5,952 bases of DNA, from NCBI GenBank assembly GCA_003535475.1, contig DOHC01000162.1, positions 5,167 through 11,118 of the forward strand, given 5' to 3'. The number at the start of each line of letters is the position of its first letter. Positions within the stretch are counted from its first letter, which is position 1. The notes below the pieces were generated by a model that was not told the origin of the DNA, made no database searches, and was given only the letters and a program-made list of their open reading frames with translations. Below are positions 1 to 5,952 of the stretch, piece after piece. Both the position numbers and the translations under genes were made by a program. Source of the DNA: Nitrospiraceae bacterium (GTDB lineage Bacteria; Nitrospirota; Thermodesulfovibrionia; Thermodesulfovibrionales; UBA1546).

Positions 1-662
1 AAGATGAGGTCGTAACCCTTGCCTATGTTGTCCTGAAGAAAATCGCCCTGAATGAAGTTTATATTTTTAATTCCCTCTTTTTTCACGACACGCCTTGCGA
101 TCTTTACGGTCTCAGGCCTGTCAAAGAGCGTGACATCAACTCCTTTTTTAGCCATCTCAATGGAATAAGTGCCCGGCCCTCCTCCGAGGTCAAGTGCAGT
201 CTTTACTCCCCCTACTCCAATTGCTTTAATAATGGATTTAACTTTCAATGATGCGATATTATGCATTCCCATAATAAACGCCTCATGGTCGTGAGCCTTT
301 CTTATCGGCTTCCCCATCTTTATAACTTTGTCCAGTTCCGACCAGTTCTGCCAGAGCGTATCAGCATGTCTGAGAATATCGCCATGATAATAAGCGCTGC
401 CCTTGACAAGAAACTTTGCCGCAATCGGAGCGTTTGAATATTTGCCCCTGTTTTTTTTCAGAAGCCCTATTCCTGTAATGGCGTCAAGAAGAATCTCGGT
501 AGCCCTTAAATTTGTCTTTAGTTTTTTTGCAATAGCATTCGCCGATTGAGGTTTAATAAGATAATCAAAAATCCTGTAGTTGTTTGCAGTCAGCAGCACC
601 CTTGAAGTCCAGAACCCTCCCCAGAGCCTCCTTAATTCTCCTTCCTCTTCAAGCACTGACAT
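1..662 (-). CDS. SAM-dependent methyltransferase, O-methyltransferase type with N-terminal dimerisation domain (3' part off the window)
   Basis: The first 220 residues of an open frame are visible; it starts at ATG 662 and is cut by the left edge. Residues about 10-85 look like the winged-helix dimerisation domain of plant-type and acetylserotonin-like O-methyltransferases (TANNYRIFDYL, then a helix-turn-helix-like stretch ending GIGLLKK). Residues 157-164 are the SAM-binding motif I, LDLGGGPG. An acidic residue after strand 2 (VTLFDRPE, 177-184) and QGDF (205-208) followed by YDLI at the edge complete a class I Rossmann pattern. Families of this type usually run about 330-350 aa, so roughly a third is probably missing. 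The substrate cannot be told; related enzymes methylate small hydroxylated or tetrapyrrole/carotenoid metabolites. It is the last visible gene of the minus-strand cluster, 20 bp after rmuC, with a strong ribosome binding site. The fold call is secure and the substrate is open. Confidence 0.88.
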   Translation of the reverse strand, partial: MSVLEEEGELRRLWGGFWTSRVLLTANNYRIFDYLIKPQSANAIAKKLKTNLRATEILLDAITGIGLLKKNRGKYSNAPIAAKFLVKGSAYYHGDILRHADTLWQNWSELDKVIKMGKPIRKAHDHEAFIMGMHNIASLKVKSIIKAIGVGGVKTALDLGGGPGTYSIEMAKKGVDVTLFDRPETVKIARRVVKKEGIKNINFIQGDFLQDNIGKGYDLI

Positions 663-666
663 GATT

Positions 667-672
667 CCTCCT
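667..672 (-). promoter_or_regulatory. Ribosome binding site of the methyltransferase gene
   Basis: The minus strand reads AGGAGG followed by AATC and then ATG. This is a full Shine-Dalgarno match at slightly short spacing, and it fixes the methyltransferase start at 662. It lies in the 20 bp gap after the rmuC stop codon. Confidence 0.8.
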
Positions 673-682
673 GTCTCAAAAA

Positions 683-2050
683 TTAAGATTTATCTGTATC
701 CTCATTGACTGATTCGAGGAGATTCAGATTACGTGGCGTATGGTCTATCTGTTCAATTATTGGAATTTCATCTGCGCCTGTAACACCTAATTCTTTGAAT
801 TTCCTGACAGAAGGAAGAACCCTTGATTCCATTGAGCCCACAGCCTTGTTGTATGCTCCAATAGCCTTATCAAGGCCGGAGCCGACATTTTCTAAATGCT
901 GCACCAGAGTATTCATTCTTTCATATAGCTGACGTCCAAGTTCGCTTATTGCCTGTGCATTTTTTGTGACCTGCTCCTGACGCCATCCATAGGCAATTGC
1001 CCTCAGCAATGCGATAAATGTCGTTGGGGTGGCAATGATTACACGCTTCTCAATGCCGTCCTCAATAATGGTATTGTCTATCTCAATCGCTGAGCTTAAG
1101 AATGATTCTCCGGGAATAAAGAGCACAACAAACTCAGGAGACTTATTGAACTGGCCCCAGTATTCTTTTGAGGCAAGTTTATTCATATGAGCCCTTACCT
1201 GCTGTGCATGCTTTTCCATCTTTGTTTTTCTTTCCTCTTCTGTCTGTGCGGAGGCAGCGTCAAGACATGCCTCTAACGACACCTTTGAATCAACGACTAT
1301 TTCCCTGTCCATAGGCAGATGCACTATCATATCAGGCCTTATTTTCCCTTTTTCTGTATCTACTGATTGCTGTTCGGTAAAATCACAGTGCACGGACATC
1401 CCCGAAAGTTCCGCAACCCTTCTTAGCTGCATCTCACCCCACCTGCCTCTGACTTGAGGTTTTCTTAAGGCAGATACAAGATTGCTCGTTTCCTTCTGAA
1501 GTGTTTCGTGAGTTGACGCCAGAGTCCTTAATTGCTCTTCAAGGCTGCCGTATGCTTTATGTCTGCTGTCTTCCATAACCCTTATTTGCTCTTCATACCT
1601 CTTAAGTGCATCCGATAACGGCTTAATCATCCCGTCCATTGCAGTCTGATGCTCTCCGAGCTTTCCTTTTGTGTCAGCAACTACTTTGCCGAGTGATTCA
1701 GAAGCAAGTCTCAGAAAATCCTCGCTGCTGCTTTTGAGCGCTGCTGATGAAAGGGCATTGAATGTGTCTGACATTTCTTTCTTCATGGTCTCAAGCAGCA
1801 TCTTCTGTTCCTCAAGATTTTTCTGTGATTCTTCTAATCTTGTAAGCGCTTCAACCCTTGACTTCTTCTCGTCATCGAGTTCTTTCCTAAGCAAACTTAT
1901 CTCAGTCTCTCTTTGCTGAATCTGCCTGCCTCTTTCCCCAACAATCGCCTCTGCGCTTTTTGCCTTTCCTTGAAGTCGGGAAGATGCAAAAAGCCATGCT
2001 ATGACTCCGCCTATTACAGCACTCAACCCAATAAATAATATCTCTGTCAT
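683..2050 (-). CDS. rmuC: DNA recombination protein RmuC
   Basis: A 455 aa protein, close to the usual length of RmuC (about 450-500 aa). Residues 3-22 form one hydrophobic N-terminal membrane segment, followed by a long charged coiled-coil region (about 27-195). The conserved RmuC core follows: RGRWGE (201-206), RPDMIVHLP (238-246), and IVVDSKV (251-257), whose D254 and K256 resemble a PD-(D/E)XK nuclease core. Then come FIPGESF (311-317) and TPTTFIALLRAIAYGW (341-356). In E. coli, RmuC limits inversions at short inverted repeats; its biochemical activity is inferred from the fold rather than well established. The protein should be tethered to the inner membrane with its body in the cytoplasm. 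Its ATG overlaps the stop of the upstream groES-like gene (TAATG), so coupled translation is likely. The charged C-terminal tail beyond about 425 is not conserved-looking. No defect is seen. Confidence in the family is high. Confidence 0.95.
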   Translation of the reverse strand: MTEILFIGLSAVIGGVIAWLFASSRLQGKAKSAEAIVGERGRQIQQRETEISLLRKELDDEKKSRVEALTRLEESQKNLEEQKMLLETMKKEMSDTFNALSSAALKSSSEDFLRLASESLGKVVADTKGKLGEHQTAMDGMIKPLSDALKRYEEQIRVMEDSRHKAYGSLEEQLRTLASTHETLQKETSNLVSALRKPQVRGRWGEMQLRRVAELSGMSVHCDFTEQQSVDTEKGKIRPDMIVHLPMDREIVVDSKVSLEACLDAASAQTEEERKTKMEKHAQQVRAHMNKLASKEYWGQFNKSPEFVVLFIPGESFLSSAIEIDNTIIEDGIEKRVIIATPTTFIALLRAIAYGWRQEQVTKNAQAISELGRQLYERMNTLVQHLENVGSGLDKAIGAYNKAVGSMESRVLPSVRKFKELGVTGADEIPIIEQIDHTPRNLNLLESVNEDTDKS

Positions 2051-2427
2051 TACTCCTGCTCCTCCACAATATCCGTTCTTACCAGTGTGAGTATGGCAGA
2101 ATGGGGAACGATAAGGTATTTTTTGTCTTCAAACTCTATCTCTACTGCGGCATCTTTAAGAAAGATTGCATAATCGCCTTCTGCCGCCTGTAGAGGTATG
2201 TATTTTAATTCCTGTTTCTTTTTTGCAGACCACGGCTCTTCAAGGATTACATTCGGGTCATGGACAGGATAACCCGGGCCAATTTTTATAACATACCCTC
2301 CCTGAACTTTGTCTTTTTCTTTCACCGTGGGCGGAAGATAAAGCCCTGTGCTGGTTCTGTCTCCTTTCTCATCAGGCTCTATCAAAACCCTGTCGCCTAC
2401 GATTATAAGATTCTTTTTGGCTTTCAT
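2050..2427 (-). CDS. GroES/Cpn10-like co-chaperonin, long variant form
   Basis: A 125 aa protein from ATG 2427, against about 95 aa for classical GroES. The Cpn10 beta-barrel is visible: GDRVLIEP (11-18), a mobile loop ending TGLYLPPTVKEK (27-38) where classical proteins have GGIxxP, then QGGYVIKIGPG (42-52), and a C-terminal half AEGDYAIFLKDAAVEIEF (82-99) with KKYLIVPHSAIL (102-113). The extra length lies after the GPG turn: a segment at about 53-80 (DPNVILEEPW...KYIPLQ) replaces the short roof loop. Classical GroES caps GroEL; this protein may do so with altered loops or act as a specialised paralogue. No groEL is in the window. The start is uncertain. A TTG at 2457 would add ten residues and has a Shine-Dalgarno, whereas ATG 2427 matches where Cpn10 proteins normally begin. 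The gene sits between the CDF transporter and rmuC and overlaps rmuC by one base. Confidence 0.85.
   Translation of the reverse strand: MKAKKNLIIVGDRVLIEPDEKGDRTSTGLYLPPTVKEKDKVQGGYVIKIGPGYPVHDPNVILEEPWSAKKKQELKYIPLQAAEGDYAIFLKDAAVEIEFEDKKYLIVPHSAILTLVRTDIVEEQE
2053..2065 (-). promoter_or_regulatory. Ribosome binding site of rmuC inside the groES-like 3' end
   Basis: The codons for the acidic C-terminus of the GroES-like protein (GAG GAG CAG GAG TAA) also provide two purine-rich anti-Shine-Dalgarno matches. GGAGG lies 10 nt before the rmuC ATG, and AGGAG only 2 nt before it. With the TAATG stop/start overlap this points to translational coupling. Confidence 0.7.
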
Positions 2428-2434
2428 AACAGAT

Positions 2435-2440
2435 ATTTTA
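2435..2440 (-). promoter_or_regulatory. Candidate -10 element (TAAAAT) just before the groES-like ATG
   Basis: The minus strand reads TAAAAT (5 of 6 to TATAAT), 7 nt before ATG 2427. If used, transcription would start at or next to the ATG, giving a leaderless message and an internal promoter for groES-rmuC. No good -35 is seen at 17 nt. The case rests on the same element lying before tgt: both read TAAAATA, then TCTGTTATGAAA, differing by a two-base GT insertion in tgt. Confidence 0.35.
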
Positions 2441-2466
2441 GAATATTTTTGTGACAATTAGCTCTT

Positions 2467-2471
2467 CTCCT
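2467..2471 (-). promoter_or_regulatory. Shine-Dalgarno supporting an alternative TTG start for the groES-like gene
   Basis: AGGAG on the minus strand lies 9 nt before TTG 2457, in frame with the groES-like gene, in the gap after the CDF stop codon. It is too far (39 nt) from ATG 2427 to serve that codon. If used, the protein would be 135 aa with the extra N-terminus MSQKYSKISV. Confidence 0.45.
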
Positions 2472-2490
2472 GCGCCTGTGACTGGAAAAT

Positions 2491-4507
<2,017 letters not shown>

Positions 4508-4515
4508 CTCAGACA

Positions 4516-4544
4516 TTGACAACCTTTTGCATTTGTTGTATTTT
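4516..4544 (+). promoter_or_regulatory. Promoter of pyrE (TTGACA - 17 nt - TATTTT)
   Basis: A perfect sigma-70 -35 box TTGACA (4516-4521) is followed after exactly 17 nt by TATTTT (4539-4544, 4 of 6 including the key T, A and last T). The -10 ends 8 nt before the pyrE ATG, so transcription should start within a few bases of the start codon. No attenuator or PyrR-type leader can fit between promoter and gene. Confidence 0.65.
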
Positions 4545-4552
4545 CAATCACA

Positions 4553-5110
4553 ATGAAAAAACGTCTTATAGAGCTTATTCTTGAAAAGGCATTTAAATAC
4601 AGCGAAGAGCCAACATTCAAACTTGTATCAGGCAGGATGTCCAACTATTATTTCAATTGCAAGGCAGTGACTTTGCATCCAGAGGGTATGTATCTAATCG
4701 GCAATCTCGTCTATGACATGATAAAGGATTCAGGCGCTAAAGCCATCGGAGGACTTACGCTCGGCGCAGACCCTGTTGCATATGCTGTCTCATACACATC
4801 TTATCTGAAAGGAAAGCCTGTTGAGACATTTGTGGTGAGGAAATCAGCAAAATCACACGGCACAATGTTGTGGATAGAAGGCAACGTCAGAGAAGGCGAC
4901 AGGGTTGTAATTGTTGATGATGTTATTACAACAGGCAAATCAACCATAGAGGCAATTACAAGGGCAAAAGAGGCTGGGCTTGAAATAGTAAAGGTAATCT
5001 GTCTCATTGACAGGCAGGAAGGCGGCAGGGAAAACATTGCGGCATCAGGCTGCAAAGTGGACTCCCTTATCCTGAGGGATGAGGTAATGGCGCTTTACCG
5101 TCAGACATAA
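4553..5110 (+). CDS. pyrE: Orotate phosphoribosyltransferase
   Basis: A 185 aa protein, toward the short end for PyrE (about 175-215 aa). It joins orotate to PRPP to give orotidine 5'-phosphate, the fifth step of UMP synthesis, in the cytoplasm, normally as a dimer. Visible signatures are FKLVSGRMSNYYFNCK (22-37), with the SG.xSxYYF orotate-side motif; GGLTLGADPVA (66-76); the flexible catalytic loop VRKSAKSHGT (95-104) with K97, K100 and H102; and the PRPP-binding motif VVIVDDVITTGKS (118-130). The C-terminus LIDRQEGGRENI (151-162) is also typical. The ATG has no Shine-Dalgarno and sits right after a good promoter, suggesting a leaderless message. It stands alone, without other pyr genes in the window. 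Its last 10 bases overlap the end of glnE on the other strand. No defect is seen. Confidence 0.97.
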   Translation: MKKRLIELILEKAFKYSEEPTFKLVSGRMSNYYFNCKAVTLHPEGMYLIGNLVYDMIKDSGAKAIGGLTLGADPVAYAVSYTSYLKGKPVETFVVRKSAKSHGTMLWIEGNVREGDRVVIVDDVITTGKSTIEAITRAKEAGLEIVKVICLIDRQEGGRENIAASGCKVDSLILRDEVMALYRQT

Positions 5111-5952
5111 ATATCATAGACATCTCTGACGCCTTTTCTCGTTCCCTCAAGACACTGAAGGAATTCATCCTTACTTCTAAATCCGAGAAATTCTGCTGCT
5201 GCGATTAAAATGTTCTCATCGTCTTTCTTCAGAATATCACGTCCCCTTAGTCTCAGATAACTCTCAATCGTCCTGTAAAAGATGTATGCTCCTTTCATGG
5301 ATTCTGCATGTGGTTGATTAATTATTCCTGCAAGGCGTAATCTCTTTATTGCATCAAGCGTATTCTGGACAAGAATAGAGGGGTATTTAGCACAATTCCT
5401 AAGCTGCAAATACTGCACTGTGAATTCAAGCTCTTCAATCCCGCCATACCCAAGTTTTATGTCATAGCCTGCTGTCTCTTTTGCAAGTTCCTTCTGTATC
5501 CTTTCTCTCATGCCGCGCACATCAGAGGCAGATATGCTGCTTCCATACGTAATTAAAATATTCTTTGCCATATCCAGAAAACACTGCCCTGCCTTCTTAT
5601 CTCCGGCAATAGGCCTTGCCTTAAGAAGCGCCTGGAATTCCCAGAATGCGGCATTCTTTGAGTAGTAATCCCTGAATGATGCCATGGGTGAAACAAGAGT
5701 CCCCTTTGTGCCGTCAGGCCTGAGCCTCATGTCAACTCTGTATGCGGTCCCTTCGCGTGTATATGAAATAAGAAGCCTAAGCAGCCGTTCAGCAACCTTT
5801 GTATCCTCTTCCGTCACCTCGCCTGAAGAGGCAAAGATGATGTCAAGGTCAGAGTTAAATGTAATCTCTCTGCCTCCAAGTTTGCCAAAACCTATCATCG
5901 CAAGTCTTCCATCTGATAATCCCCCCCTCCCCCCTTTACTAAAGGGGGGTAA
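5101..5952 (-). CDS. glnE: Glutamine synthetase adenylyltransferase, C-terminal catalytic domain (5' part off the window)
   Basis: The frame is open to the right edge, so the visible 283 residues are the C-terminal part of a larger protein; GlnE is usually about 950 aa. The ATG at 5898 is internal. From the edge it reads a repeat-encoded peptide, then GFGKLGGREITFNSDLDIIF, the nucleotidyltransferase signature with catalytic aspartates at visible residues 35 and 37, then VDMRLRPDGTKG (73-84) with the third aspartate at 74. FWEFQALLKARPIAGD and GYGGIEELEFTVQYLQLR follow. About 265 residues lie after the GKLGG motif, as in the C-terminal adenylylating domain of E. coli GlnE rather than the N-terminal deadenylylating one. 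The enzyme adenylylates glutamine synthetase under PII control in the cytoplasm. Whether the other half is present cannot be seen. It converges on pyrE with a 10 bp overlap. Confidence 0.93.
   Translation of the reverse strand, partial: LPPFSKGGRGGLSDGRLAMIGFGKLGGREITFNSDLDIIFASSGEVTEEDTKVAERLLRLLISYTREGTAYRVDMRLRPDGTKGTLVSPMASFRDYYSKNAAFWEFQALLKARPIAGDKKAGQCFLDMAKNILITYGSSISASDVRGMRERIQKELAKETAGYDIKLGYGGIEELEFTVQYLQLRNCAKYPSILVQNTLDAIKRLRLAGIINQPHAESMKGAYIFYRTIESYLRLRGRDILKKDDENILIAAAEFLGFRSKDEFLQCLEGTRKGVRDVYDIYV
5918..5952. repeat. GC-rich palindromic repeat inserted in frame in glnE (cut by the window edge)
   Basis: On the plus strand AAT is followed by runs of seven and six C split by a T, then a perfect inverted repeat: arm CCCCCCTTTA (5929-5938), single central C (5939), arm TAAAGGGGGG (5940-5949), then TAA at the edge. 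Read in the glnE frame it encodes LPPFSKGGRGGL, with no stop. The layout matches a dispersed palindromic element that I recall from many bacterial genomes, whose full translation reads NPPLPPFSKGGRGGI or similar. The outer part of the right arm appears to lie beyond the window. Confidence 0.75.

Noticed and set aside
2428..2490. CIRCE or heat-shock sigma-32 type control of the groES-like gene
   Set aside because: No TTAGCACTC-N9-GAGTGCTAA inverted repeat and no convincing heat-shock promoter are visible in the gap.
4516..4522. TTGTCA on the minus strand over the pyrE -35 as a -35 box for tgt
   Set aside because: No acceptable -10 lies 16-18 nt downstream (TGTTGA at 17), while a better -10 (TAAAAT) sits much closer to the tgt start. 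The match reflects the near-palindromic nature of TTGACAA.
5101..5898. A short stand-alone GlnE-like protein starting at ATG 5898
   Set aside because: The frame stays open upstream to the window edge, the ATG sits at the beginning of the core strand MIGFGKLGG, and no ribosome site precedes it. It is the internal part of a longer gene.
5921..5949. The glnE palindrome as a Rho-independent terminator
   Set aside because: The stem is strong but is not followed by a T-tract on either strand, and it lies inside an open coding frame ahead of the catalytic domain.

Overview
The window is a densely packed chromosomal segment, apparently from a free-living Gram-negative-type bacterium of moderate GC. 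The long co-chaperonin variant with a GLYLP mobile loop, together with two kinds of intragenic repeat recalled from Nitrospirota and deltaproteobacterial genomes, suggests a lineage such as Nitrospirota. That placement is an inference from recall and was not tested by search. No phage, IS, CRISPR, rRNA or tRNA gene is visible.

Layout. Positions 1-4469 hold five genes all read on the minus strand. In transcription order they are tgt (queuosine tRNA modification), a cation diffusion facilitator (CDF) transporter, a long GroES-like co-chaperonin, rmuC, and a SAM-dependent O-methyltransferase-type protein whose 3' part runs off the left edge. The junctions are a 22 bp overlap, a gap of 33 or 63 bp depending on the groES start, a 1 bp TAATG overlap and a 20 bp gap. 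This looks like one operon with translational coupling. An 83 bp divergent intergenic region (4470-4552) separates tgt from pyrE, which is read on the plus strand. pyrE ends in a 10 bp tail-to-tail overlap with the C-terminal adenylyltransferase half of glnE, read on the minus strand and cut by the right edge.

Function. The genes are mostly housekeeping: tRNA modification, divalent metal export, protein folding, a nuclease-like DNA maintenance protein, UMP synthesis and adenylylation control of glutamine synthetase. I see no evidence that they form one dedicated new system; the operon looks like a mixed housekeeping cluster.

Most worth a second look: (i) a GC-rich palindromic repeat lying in frame inside glnE, just before the catalytic GFGKLGG motif, that adds a PPFSKGGRGG-type peptide; (ii) a degenerate TTGAA-type short repeat read in frame in a variable loop of tgt; (iii) promoter-like elements so close to the pyrE, tgt and groES ATG codons that leaderless mRNAs are predicted, with tgt and groES sharing nearly the same start-site element; (iv) the divergent GroES itself, with no groEL beside it.
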